The translations under genes were made by a program, and so were the position numbers. Of a stretch of DNA of 64,000 nt, positions 7,607 through 15,425 are shown one piece after another. This DNA comes from Mycolicibacterium iranicum. GTDB lineage: Bacteria; Actinomycetota; Actinomycetes; Mycobacteriales; Mycobacteriaceae. The DNA is taken from NCBI RefSeq assembly GCF_002101705.1, contig NZ_LQPC01000073.1, forward strand, positions 1-64,000, written 5' to 3'. Position 1 is the first letter of the stretch. Each line of letters begins with the position of its first letter. Below the pieces are notes generated by a model. The model saw only the letters and a list, made by a program, of their open reading frames with translations, did no database searches and was not told where the DNA came from.

Positions 7607-9085
7607 ATGGGATGGGTTGGGGGTTGGGGCATGGCAATTCTTGTTCGCTCGCTCGTGGCGGTGTGCTGTGCAGTCGCTTGCGTGGTTGCCACCGCGCTGT
7701 CATGGGCGGTGCCCAGAGCCATCATCCTCTCGGCGAATACGACAGCGCTGATCATGGGCGGGTCGTTCCATCCGCTGATCGGCCCGAAGGACCCCCCGGA
7801 TTTCGTCAAGGACTACCTCGACAATGCTGTGACCGGTCTCCTCGACCCGGCGTTCGGCGGATCGGGCCCGGTGACCAACGCGGTCGCGGTCTACACGCCG
7901 GAGGATTTCTTCCCGCTCGGGCGGCTCACCTTCGAGAAGTCGCTCGCCGAAGGCCTGGCAAACTTGCGGCTCTGCGTGGCGGCGGCGTCCGACTGCGTGT
8001 TCAACCAGGATCCAATGGTCGGCTCGGTCGCGCCGGAAGTCGACGACGCGAAGGTGGTGTTCGGCTATTCGCAGAGCGCCGTGATCGCGTCCCTGTTGAA
8101 GCGTGAGTTGATCGAGAAGTACGGGCCCGATGCCCCGCCGGTGTCGTTCCTGCTCGATGCCAACTCGATGCGGCCCAACGGCGGGATCCTGATGCGCTTC
8201 GACGACTGGCCGACCATCCCGATTCTCGGGATCCCGTTCCCCGGTGCGTCACCGACCGACAGCGTCGACGACGTCTACCGAACGATCGACATCGCCCGGC
8301 AGTACGACGGCTTGGGCGGCGACTTCCCGGTGCGGCCACTCAACCTGATCGCCACGCTCAATGCCCTTCTGGGCTACGGCATGCTCCACGGTGAGACCGT
8401 GAACGTCCCGCTGTCCGAGGCTCAGTACCAGGGGCGTGAGGGCGACACCAGGTACTACCTCATCGAGACCGACACCGTGCCGCTGCTGCAGCCGTTCCAG
8501 CTGTTCGTTCCCAAGCCGATCCTGAAGGCGCTCGATGCGCCGCTGCGGGTCATCATCGAGGACGCCTACGACCGTGACATCGGACCGGGTGTTCCGACGC
8601 CGGCGAGCTGGCGTCCGTTCAGGGACTTCGTCGGGATGGTCGTCCACCTCGTCGCATCAATTCCGGTCGCGGTGGACAACCTGACCGAGGGATTCGGGCT
8701 CGGGCGTGTTCTCGGCACCACCGATCCAGGCCCGTTCGGGGTGGGCGGGCCAGAGCTGCTCTCCGAGCCGGAGGAAGCGGAGGACGCTGAACCTGTTGCG
8801 TCCGAGTCGGATTCGGCTTCGCCTGACCCGGAGCGCGCAGAGGTCGCCACCGTCGTCGCTGACGAGGCCGAAGGCGCCGCACGGCGCGAGGACACTGACG
8901 ACGAGATCGCGCCCGCCGACGACGAGCCGCCGGCCGCCGACGATGAGCCGCCGGCCGCCGACGATGAGCTTCCGGCCGAGCCCGAGAGCAACGCCGACGT
9001 CGAGGAGGAAAAGGCTCCCCCGGTGGAGGACCCTGCCGCCGACGACGAGAGTGAGCCGGAAAGCGACGCGGCCGAAGCTGCTTGA
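7607..9085 (+). CDS. Secreted PE-PPE-domain serine hydrolase with acidic repeat tail
   Basis: A 492-residue exported protein. Residues 9-34 form a signal peptide or N-terminal anchor; about 38-290 is the alpha/beta hydrolase PE-PPE domain with the nucleophile elbow VVFGYSQSA (S155). From about 390 onward is a low-complexity acidic tail (Glu/Asp/Ala/Pro/Ser) with three repeats of AADDEPP. There is no PE or PPE N-terminal module, so export is probably by Sec, not ESX. The family are esterases or acyltransferases of cell-wall glycolipids. AGGTGAG 8 nt before the ATG at 7607 supports this start; ATG 7631 is an alternative. Confidence 0.88.
   Translation: MGWVGGWGMAILVRSLVAVCCAVACVVATALSWAVPRAIILSANTTALIMGGSFHPLIGPKDPPDFVKDYLDNAVTGLLDPAFGGSGPVTNAVAVYTPEDFFPLGRLTFEKSLAEGLANLRLCVAAASDCVFNQDPMVGSVAPEVDDAKVVFGYSQSAVIASLLKRELIEKYGPDAPPVSFLLDANSMRPNGGILMRFDDWPTIPILGIPFPGASPTDSVDDVYRTIDIARQYDGLGGDFPVRPLNLIATLNALLGYGMLHGETVNVPLSEAQYQGREGDTRYYLIETDTVPLLQPFQLFVPKPILKALDAPLRVIIEDAYDRDIGPGVPTPASWRPFRDFVGMVVHLVASIPVAVDNLTEGFGLGRVLGTTDPGPFGVGGPELLSEPEEAEDAEPVASESDSASPDPERAEVATVVADEAEGAARREDTDDEIAPADDEPPAADDEPPAADDELPAEPESNADVEEEKAPPVEDPAADDESEPESDAAEAA
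8915..8977 (+). repeat. Three tandem 21-bp repeats inside the hydrolase gene
   Basis: Three in-frame copies of a 21-bp unit begin at 8915, 8936 and 8957 and encode variants of AADDEPP. The copies differ at one to three positions. They form part of the disordered acidic tail and are likely to vary in number between strains. Confidence 0.85.
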
Positions 9086-9121
9086 GGCCTCCGCGCCGCG
9101 CACGCGTGGTATCAACAGCGC

Positions 9122-9781
9122 GTGAGGCTCACCGCCGCATGTGTGTCGGTTCTGCTGTGTGCTGCCTGCGCGCAGCCATCTCAACCTCCGCCGCCTCCGG
9201 TGCCGGAGGTACCTGCGAACCTGACGGTCAACCCGGCCCGGATCGACCGAGCCCGCGATGATCTGCCTGCCGGTTACGAGGTAACCGGCTATACCGGCGC
9301 GCCAGCACCGTTCGCGGCGTGGGGTTTCCGGGATTCCGCGGTGTCCGATCCGGTGCAGTGTGCGACGTTGGGAGCGCCGTCAGTCGATGCGGCGACGACG
9401 GTGGGGTGGACGGCATCGGGACCCGGTGGCATCGTCTACGCCGTCGTCGCGAGCGCAAGTCCCGGCGCGGTGCCCGATCCGGCGGTGGTGGCCGACTGCG
9501 GGCGGTGGACGGTGACTTCGGGCCCCTCGACGGGCACGGTCACGGGGCTGCCGGGTCCCGACATCGCGGCTGCGGACACGATCGGGATGAACACCGCGGC
9601 GACGACCGTCGTCGAAGGTGGCACCCAAACCCGGTTGCATGCCGAGACATTCGTCGCCTACCTCGGCGAATACGTGTGCTTTGTCGCGGTCGTGACCGAT
9701 CCGGGTTCTCCTCAGCCCGCCCTCGGGACGGGATTCGCATCGGATCTGCTCGTCAAAACGGTGTCCACGCTGCGCGGCTGA
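9122..9781 (+). CDS. DUF5642-type lipoprotein (first of pair)
   Basis: A 219-residue lipoprotein. The signal peptide ends in the lipobox CAAC (C16), followed by a Pro-rich linker (QPPPPPVPEVP) and a globular domain with DDLPAGYEV, YTGAPAPFAAWGF and a pair of Cys (QCATLG, VADCGRW). It resembles the mycobacterial DUF5642 family; function unknown. It starts at GTG 9122; TATCAA 7 nt upstream is a weak leaderless-type signal. The second DUF5642 member follows after 28 bases, suggesting a tandem duplication that has diverged strongly. Confidence 0.72.
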   Translation: MRLTAACVSVLLCAACAQPSQPPPPPVPEVPANLTVNPARIDRARDDLPAGYEVTGYTGAPAPFAAWGFRDSAVSDPVQCATLGAPSVDAATTVGWTASGPGGIVYAVVASASPGAVPDPAVVADCGRWTVTSGPSTGTVTGLPGPDIAAADTIGMNTAATTVVEGGTQTRLHAETFVAYLGEYVCFVAVVTDPGSPQPALGTGFASDLLVKTVSTLRG

Positions 9782-9809
9782 ACTCGGCAGCGCAGGTACA
9801 TTGGCGGCG

Positions 9810-10487
9810 ATGTCGAACCCCCGGAAGCGTCTGACGATCACGATGACGGCGGTCGTCGGACTGTGTTTGTCGGCGTGCAACGCAAGCCAACCCGACGACT
9901 TGTCGAACGCCGATATCGCGCGGGTCGCCGAGGTGAAGGCGGGTTTCCCGCCGCCGTTCACGGTGAAAACCGTCGGCCCCGCGGCAATCGACCCGCAGTT
10001 CCTGAAAGCGCAGAAGCTGCCGCCCGGACTGACTTTCGACCCCGCAGATTGCGGGACGTCCGCGGGCGAGCAGACGATTCCCGAGGGCGTCAAAGGCAAC
10101 ATGGCTGCCACGACCGCCGAGGGAGACGGCATGCGCTACATCGCCCTTGCCGTGGAGACCTCCGAGCCCGTTCCGGCGAATAACCCGAGCGAGCAGTGTC
10201 AGAAGGTGACGTTCAGAGGCCAGGGGATCGGCGGGCTCGTCGAGGTGGTGGAGGCGCCGCAGATCGAGGGCGTGGACGTCGTCGGGACGCACCGCGTGCT
10301 GCAGACCATGACCGGGGAAGGACCACGAACCGGCGAGCTCTACAACTACGTCGCCCGCTTCGGGAACTTCATCGTGATCGTCACGGCGAATCCCCTCGTG
10401 GTGGCGGACAGGCCTCTTGCGAACGTGGATACTCAGCGGGCCCGCGATCTCGTCACGCAGACAGTCGAGCTTGTCAAGGGCGGATGA
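9810..10487 (+). CDS. DUF5642-type lipoprotein (second of pair)
   Basis: A 225-residue lipoprotein. The lipobox is LSAC with C23. The domain begins with VKAGFPPPFTVKTVGP and includes a Cys pair (FDPADCGTS and SEQCQKV) and a C-terminal YNYVARFGNFIVIVTANP strand region. It fits DUF5642; function unknown. ATG 9810 is chosen because TACATT lies exactly 7 nt before it, a leaderless signal; a TTG at 9801 would overlap that hexamer. It is co-directional with the preceding DUF5642 gene but may have its own promoter. Confidence 0.78.
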   Translation: MSNPRKRLTITMTAVVGLCLSACNASQPDDLSNADIARVAEVKAGFPPPFTVKTVGPAAIDPQFLKAQKLPPGLTFDPADCGTSAGEQTIPEGVKGNMAATTAEGDGMRYIALAVETSEPVPANNPSEQCQKVTFRGQGIGGLVEVVEAPQIEGVDVVGTHRVLQTMTGEGPRTGELYNYVARFGNFIVIVTANPLVVADRPLANVDTQRARDLVTQTVELVKGG

Positions 10488-10552
10488 CGATCAAGCGGCG
10501 AGGGACGAGCCGCGCTGAGGAATCCGACGGATGTGCCACAGGCGGAAGACGA

Positions 10553-11161
10553 TCAGCGCACGTCGTGTGGACGGAATTGAATGCTGATCCGCGGCCCGGT
10601 CGGCCTGGTGGTCTTCGGGATCGAGTGCTCCCAGGTCCGCTGACACGACCCCCCCATCACCAGAAGGTCACCGTGGCAGTGCCGCAATCGCAGAGACGGT
10701 CCGCCGCCGCGCGGTCGCAACGCGAAGACCCTTGTCGCACCGAGGCCGACGATGGCAACCATGGTGTCCTCGGTACTGCTGCGGCCGATGTTGTCGCCGT
10801 GCCAGGCGACGCTGTCGTTGCCGTCGCGGTATAGGCACAGACCCGCCGTCACAAAGGGCTCGCCGAGCTCACCGGCATAGGCGTCGTTGAGCCTTCTGCG
10901 GAGTTGCTTGAGCCGCGGGTGGGGGACTGTGCCGTCCACCAGATTGTGAAAGCTGACCAGACGCGGGACGTCGAGCACCCGGTCATACATCTGGCGACGT
11001 TCGGCCCGCCACGGAATCTGGTCGCGCAGCTCGCCGAAGAGGGTGTCATCGGGCGAATCGTCTTGCGACAACCACCCGGAACGCACTTCGAGCCACGCGC
11101 CGTTGCCGAGGTCTCGCCGATCGGACTGGTCGAAAAGCGAGCTTTGCAGAGCCTGCTCCAT
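10553..11161 (-). CDS. AlkB-like 2-oxoglutarate/Fe(II) dioxygenase
   Basis: A 202-residue soluble AlkB-superfamily enzyme. The iron triad is HxD at H121/D123 (WHGDNIG) plus H179 (WEHSIPK), and the 2-oxoglutarate Arg is within PRISIQFRP (R191 or R197). The family oxidatively demethylates alkylated DNA or RNA bases. Size and position next to arcA match Rv1000c of M. tuberculosis. The ATG at 11161 has TAGACT exactly 7 nt upstream, supporting this start over a longer in-frame extension that overlaps soxR. No Ada or AlkA genes are nearby. Confidence 0.9.
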   Translation of the reverse strand: MEQALQSSLFDQSDRRDLGNGAWLEVRSGWLSQDDSPDDTLFGELRDQIPWRAERRQMYDRVLDVPRLVSFHNLVDGTVPHPRLKQLRRRLNDAYAGELGEPFVTAGLCLYRDGNDSVAWHGDNIGRSSTEDTMVAIVGLGATRVFALRPRGGGPSLRLRHCHGDLLVMGGSCQRTWEHSIPKTTRPTGPRISIQFRPHDVR

Positions 11162-11195
11162 GCCGCGCAGTCTATCGCACAGGCGTTCGAAATGG

Positions 11196-11630
11196 TCAGA
11201 GGCGAACCGCGCCCGGACCCTCGTCGGCGAGGACGTCACCGGGGTTGGCAAGAGCGCACACTTTGAGGCTGAGGCAGCCGCAGCCGATACATCCGGTGAG
11301 GTTGTCGCGCAGCCGCTGCAGGTGAAGGATCCGCTCCTCGAGGTCTTCACGCCATCCGGCAGACAGTCGCGCCCAGTCCTTGCTGGTCGGCACGCGATCG
11401 TCGGGCAGGGTGGCCAGGGCTTCGCGAATGCGCGCCAAGGGGATCCCGAGACGCTGCGACATCCGGATGAATGCCACCCGGCGAAGCGTCTCTCGTGAAT
11501 AGCGTCGCTGGTTGCCGCCGGTGCGTCTGCTGGTGATGAGCCCTTCGCGCTCGTAGAAATGCAGCGCGGAAACGGCGACCCCGCTTCGCGCCGACATCTC
11601 GCTCGGCGTCAACTCGTGCGGCCACTCCAT
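11196..11630 (-). CDS. soxR: Redox-sensitive MerR-family regulator SoxR
   Basis: A 144-residue SoxR. The N-terminal MerR helix-turn-helix (8-45, including FYEREGLI) is followed by a dimerisation helix and the [2Fe-2S] ligand set C114, C117, C119, C125 in the canonical CX2CXCX5C spacing. SoxR is activated by redox-cycling compounds. No soxS is present, as expected outside enterics. The start has TATGGT 7 nt upstream, and a near-perfect SoxR box covers that promoter, so autoregulation is likely. It is divergent from arcA. Confidence 0.95.
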   Translation of the reverse strand: MEWPHELTPSEMSARSGVAVSALHFYEREGLITSRRTGGNQRRYSRETLRRVAFIRMSQRLGIPLARIREALATLPDDRVPTSKDWARLSAGWREDLEERILHLQRLRDNLTGCIGCGCLSLKVCALANPGDVLADEGPGAVRL

Positions 11631-11631
11631 G

Positions 11632-11651
11632 ACCTAAACCATAGTTGAGGT
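11632..11651. promoter_or_regulatory. SoxR box between soxR and arcA
   Basis: ACCTAAACCATAGTTGAGGT is a 20-bp imperfect palindrome (8 of 10 pairs) closely resembling the known SoxR box pattern ACCTCAAG-N4-CTTGAGGT. On the minus strand it contains the soxR -10 candidate TATGGT; on the plus strand it sits about 12 bp upstream of the arcA -10 candidate TACGGT, where a -35 would be. It could therefore control both genes. Confidence 0.75.
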
Positions 11652-11663
11652 GGTCCGTGGGGT

Positions 11664-11669
11664 TACGGT
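11664..11669 (+). promoter_or_regulatory. arcA -10 element (leaderless type)
   Basis: TACGGT ends exactly 7 nt before the GTG at 11677. Together with conservation starting right after this codon, it fixes the arcA start and implies an mRNA beginning at the start codon. Confidence 0.6.
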
Positions 11670-11676
11670 GCTAGAT

Positions 11677-12885
11677 GTGACGGATGCGGTGCTCGGGTGC
11701 AATTCGGAGGTTGGCACGCTTCGGGTGGTCATCCTGCACCGACCAGGGCCGGAGCTGCAGCGGTTGACGCCGCGCAACAACGACACCCTGCTTTTCGACG
11801 GGCTGCCGTGGGTGGCCAGGGCGCAGCAGGAACACGATGCGTTCGCCGAGTTGTTGCGGTCGCGGGGTGTCGAGGTGCTCGTGCTCGGCGATCTGCTGAC
11901 CGAGGCGCTTGCCAAGAGCGGAGCGGCCCGCATGCACGGCATCTCTGCCGCGGTCGATTCTCGTCGCCTCGGCGCGCCGCTGGCTCAAGAGCTCTCGGCC
12001 TACCTGCGCACCCTCGACGCTCCGGCGTTGGCCCGGATCCTGATGGCCGGAATGACTTTCGACGAACTGCCGTTCGGGGAGAACGAGCTCTCGCTGGTGC
12101 GGCGCATGCACCATGGCGGAGATTTCGTGATCGACCCGCTGCCGAACCTGCTGTTCACGCGGGACTCGTCGTTCTGGATCGGGCCGCGCGTTGCCATCAC
12201 GTCGCTGGCGATGCGCGCTAGGGTGCGCGAGACGTCGCTGACGGATCTGATCTATGCGCATCACCCACGGTTCCTCGGGGTGCGGCGGGCCTATGAGTCG
12301 CGGTCGGCTCCGATCGAGGGCGGCGACGTGCTGCTGCTGGCGCCCGGCGTTGTGGCCGTCGGGGTTGGGGAGAGAACCACGCCGGCAGGGGCAGAAGCGT
12401 TGGCGCGCAGCCTGTTCGACGATGATCTTGCGCATACCGTACTGGCGGTGCCGATAGCGCAGGAGCGCGCCCAGATGCACCTCGACACAGTGTGCACGAT
12501 GGTCGACAAGGACGCCGTCGTGATGTACCCGAACATTCAGGACTCGTTGACGGCGTTCACGATTCGTCGCCGGGCCGAAGGCGTGACGATCGACAGGGCT
12601 GCGCCATTCGTCGACGCCGCCGCCGACGCGATGGGAATCGGCAAGCTGCGGGTCATCGACACCGGTCTCGATCCCGTCACCGCCGAGCGGGAACAGTGGG
12701 ATGACGGCAATAACACGCTCGCACTCGCGCCCGGTGTGGTGGTGGCATACGAGCGCAACACGGAAACCAATGCGCGGCTGATGGATTCGGGCATCGAGGT
12801 GCTGCCGATCTCGGCCTCCGAACTCGGCACCGGCCGTGGCGGTCCGCGCTGCATGTCCTGCCCGGCAGGCCGCGATCCGCTCTGA
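11677..12885 (+). CDS. arcA: Arginine deiminase
   Basis: A 402-residue cytosolic enzyme converting L-arginine to citrulline and ammonia. Family blocks are FTRDSSFWIG, MHHGGDFVIDPLPN, HLDTVCTMVD and the C-terminal active-site loop RGGPRCMSCP, where C392 is the nucleophile. Length is normal and order matches Rv1001. No arcB, arcC or arcD is adjacent, so a complete ATP-yielding deiminase pathway is not encoded here. The shared SoxR box upstream suggests redox control. The GTG at 11677 is chosen from the leaderless signal and because upstream GTGs fall within the operator. Confidence 0.95.
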   Translation: MTDAVLGCNSEVGTLRVVILHRPGPELQRLTPRNNDTLLFDGLPWVARAQQEHDAFAELLRSRGVEVLVLGDLLTEALAKSGAARMHGISAAVDSRRLGAPLAQELSAYLRTLDAPALARILMAGMTFDELPFGENELSLVRRMHHGGDFVIDPLPNLLFTRDSSFWIGPRVAITSLAMRARVRETSLTDLIYAHHPRFLGVRRAYESRSAPIEGGDVLLLAPGVVAVGVGERTTPAGAEALARSLFDDDLAHTVLAVPIAQERAQMHLDTVCTMVDKDAVVMYPNIQDSLTAFTIRRRAEGVTIDRAAPFVDAAADAMGIGKLRVIDTGLDPVTAEREQWDDGNNTLALAPGVVVAYERNTETNARLMDSGIEVLPISASELGTGRGGPRCMSCPAGRDPL

Positions 12886-12905
12886 CACCTCGCGAGACGG
12901 CCACC

Positions 12906-12936
12906 ACGGTAGTGAAATGCGCTCGCGAGCTACCGT
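12906..12936. terminator. Bidirectional hairpin between arcA and pmt
   Basis: ACGGTAG (12906-12912) pairs with CTACCGT (12930-12936), and the loop contains the self-complementary GCTCGCGAGC. It lies between the ends of two convergent genes. Downstream, GAAATGCAGT (12951-12960) followed by TCGGCGG resembles the core of palindromic family 1, perhaps a decayed copy. No T-tract is seen. Confidence 0.5.
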
Positions 12937-12975
12937 CATGGCGGTTTCGCGAAATGCAGTTCGGCGGCAGCGACC

Positions 12976-14526
12976 CTAGCGCCAGGACGGCAACCAGATC
13001 TGCATGTCCCACGTCTGCTGCGAGATCGGCAGACCGGTGAGCACCGGGTAGAGCCACGCGAAATTCGTGATGACCACTGCGACGTAGATGCACACCACAA
13101 GCAGGCCGAGCGTTCGGCGCTCGGCATTCTGGCCGGGTTTGTACAGAATGTCGCCCAGAATCATCGCGAGAATCACCACCAGGAACGGCGCCATCGTGGC
13201 GGCATAGAAGAAGTACATCTGCCGGTCGATGTCGGCAAACCACGGCAGGAAGCCCGCGCTGTAGCCGACCAGCAACACGGCGTAGCGCCAGTCCTGCTTC
13301 ACGAATGTCTGCCACACCGCCCAGGCGAGCACCGGCACCGCGATGAACCACATCGCGGGCGTGCCGACCAGCATCACCGCCTTGACGCACGATTGCGCCC
13401 CGCAGCCCGACACGTTCTCGGAGTCGATCGCATAGAGCACCGGCCTCAGCGACATCGGCCACGCCCACGGTTTCGACTCCCACGGGTGGTGGTTGCCGTC
13501 AGCGTTCGTCAGCCCGGAGTGGAATCGGTACGCCGCGTAGGTGTAGTGCCACAGCGACCGCAACGCATCGGGGATGGGGAGCACGCTGTCCGGGCCGATC
13601 GAGCGGCCCACCTCATGGCGGTTGACTCCGGTCTCGGATGCGAACCACGGCGTGTACGACGCGAGGTAGACGCCGAACGGGATCAGCACCAGCGCGTACA
13701 GCGACGGCCCCACGTCTCGCCGGAACGTCCCCAGCCACGGCCGCGGCACTCGGTACTGCCTCCGCGCGGCGATGTCGAACGCCACCGTCATGACGCCGAA
13801 GAACATCACGAAGTAGAGCCCCGACCACTTGGTGGCGCAGGCCAGCCCGAGCAGCACCCCCGCGCCGAACCTCCACCAACGCACCCCGAGCCGCGGTCCC
13901 CACGGGGTTTCGGCGATGCGGCCTTCCAGGAAGGCGAGGTGCATCCGTTCGCGTATCTGATCGCGGTCCACGATCAGGCAGCCGAACGCCGCGACCACGA
14001 ACACCGTCAGAAATCCGTCGAGAAGTGCCGTCCGCGCGGTCACGAAGCTGACACCGTCGGCGATGAGCAGCAGCCCTGCAATACCGCCGACCAGCGTCGA
14101 CCGGCTGATGCGCCGGGCAATCCGGACTACCAGCAGGACCAGCACCACCCCGCACACGGCGCCGGAGAACCGCCACCCCAGCCCGTTGTAGCCGAAGATC
14201 GCCTCACCGATGGCGATCAGTTGCTTGCCGACGGGCGGATGCACGACCAGCCCATAGCCGGGGTTGTCTTCGAGCCCCTTGTTGTGGACCATCTGCCATG
14301 CCTGCGGCGCGTAATGCTTCTCGTCGAAGATCGGGGTGCCCGCGTCGGTGGGTGAGCCGAGGTTCAGGAATCGCGTGACGGCCGCAAGTGCGGTGATCAC
14401 CGCCGTCATCGCCCAGCCCTGCAGACGGTCGAGAGGCCCGAAGTCGGCGACGGGCACGACGGGGCCAGGGCTGATGACTGGGACTGTGCGCCCGCTCCTG
14501 GAGAGCTCGTCGGTCGGGGCGGTCAC
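12976..14526 (-). CDS. pmt: Dolichyl-phosphate-mannose-protein mannosyltransferase
   Basis: A 516-residue polytopic membrane enzyme (about 11 segments) that O-mannosylates secreted proteins from polyprenyl-phosphate-mannose. The first extracytoplasmic loop has the acidic motif FDEKHYAPQAW typical of the PMT/GT39 family. Further features are HPPVGKQLIAIGE, ATKWSGLYFV and a C-terminal membrane domain ending in WLPSWR. It corresponds to Rv1002c. The start GTG 14526 has TACGAT exactly 7 nt before it (leaderless type). It is divergent from rsmI. Confidence 0.94.
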   Translation of the reverse strand: MTAPTDELSRSGRTVPVISPGPVVPVADFGPLDRLQGWAMTAVITALAAVTRFLNLGSPTDAGTPIFDEKHYAPQAWQMVHNKGLEDNPGYGLVVHPPVGKQLIAIGEAIFGYNGLGWRFSGAVCGVVLVLLVVRIARRISRSTLVGGIAGLLLIADGVSFVTARTALLDGFLTVFVVAAFGCLIVDRDQIRERMHLAFLEGRIAETPWGPRLGVRWWRFGAGVLLGLACATKWSGLYFVMFFGVMTVAFDIAARRQYRVPRPWLGTFRRDVGPSLYALVLIPFGVYLASYTPWFASETGVNRHEVGRSIGPDSVLPIPDALRSLWHYTYAAYRFHSGLTNADGNHHPWESKPWAWPMSLRPVLYAIDSENVSGCGAQSCVKAVMLVGTPAMWFIAVPVLAWAVWQTFVKQDWRYAVLLVGYSAGFLPWFADIDRQMYFFYAATMAPFLVVILAMILGDILYKPGQNAERRTLGLLVVCIYVAVVITNFAWLYPVLTGLPISQQTWDMQIWLPSWR

Positions 14527-14585
14527 GCATGCGATCGTAGGCTGTCTGCTGTGTTGATCCCCTGTCGCTCTGCTCCTGCCCTCCG

Positions 14586-15425
14586 ATGACGGCCGGCAGA
14601 CTGCTCGTGGGCGCCACGCCGCTGGGACAGCCGTCGGATGCATCCGTCCGTTTGATCCGGGCGCTGGGAAGCGCCGACGTCATCGCTGCCGAGGACACTC
14701 GCCGGATCCGGACGCTGGCCACCGCGCTCGAGGTGAAGCCGGTGGGCCGCATCGTCAGCCTCTACGACCAGAACGAGGCCTCCCGGGTGCCTGCCCTGCT
14801 CGACGACATTCGCAGCGGAGCGACGGTGCTACTGGTCAGCGACGCCGGAATGCCGCTGATCAGCGACCCCGGCTATCGCTTGGTCGCAGCCTGCGCGGAA
14901 AACGCGCTACCGGTGCAGTGCCTGCCCGGACCGTCCGCGGTCATTACAGCCCTGGCTGTCGCCGGGCTGCCATCGGAGCGGTTCTGCTTCGAGGGTTTCG
15001 CACCGCGCAAGCAGGCAGCGCGGACGTCATGGCTCCAGTCGCTGGCCGGCGAGCCGCGCACCTGTGTGTTCTTCGAATCGCCACGCCGGCTGCCCGACAC
15101 GCTGTCCGACGCCGTCGACGTGCTGGGCCCGGACCGGCGGGCCGCGGTGTGTCGGGAGTTGACCAAGACGCACGAGGAGATCGCGCGAGGGACTCTCGGT
15201 GAACTCGCCGAGTGGGCGGCCGACGGCGTGCTGGGGGAGATCACCGTGGTGCTCGCTGGCGCGACGCCGACGGCGGACCCGGACGCGCTCATCGCGGAGG
15301 TGATCCGCCTTGTCGACGACGACGGCATGCGGGTCAAGGACGCGTGCGCGCAGGTGGTCGCGGCCCATCCGGGCTCCCCGTCGCGGCGTGAGCTCTACGA
15401 TGCGGTTCTGCGCGCGCGGGAGTAG
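14586..15425 (+). CDS. rsmI: 16S rRNA (cytidine1402-2'-O)-methyltransferase
   Basis: A 279-residue SAM-dependent methyltransferase of the tetrapyrrole-methylase fold that 2'-O-methylates C1402 in the ribosomal P site. Hallmarks are the N-terminal LLVGATPLGQPSDAS (where other RsmI have TPIGN), the EDTRRIRTL block, VLLVSDAGMPLISDPGY, and FEGFAPRK. Length is typical. Its last 31 bases overlap the convergent pabB gene; no Rv1004c-like gene lies between them. No clear Shine-Dalgarno or TANNNT signal precedes the ATG. Confidence 0.95.
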   Translation: MTAGRLLVGATPLGQPSDASVRLIRALGSADVIAAEDTRRIRTLATALEVKPVGRIVSLYDQNEASRVPALLDDIRSGATVLLVSDAGMPLISDPGYRLVAACAENALPVQCLPGPSAVITALAVAGLPSERFCFEGFAPRKQAARTSWLQSLAGEPRTCVFFESPRRLPDTLSDAVDVLGPDRRAAVCRELTKTHEEIARGTLGELAEWAADGVLGEITVVLAGATPTADPDALIAEVIRLVDDDGMRVKDACAQVVAAHPGSPSRRELYDAVLRARE

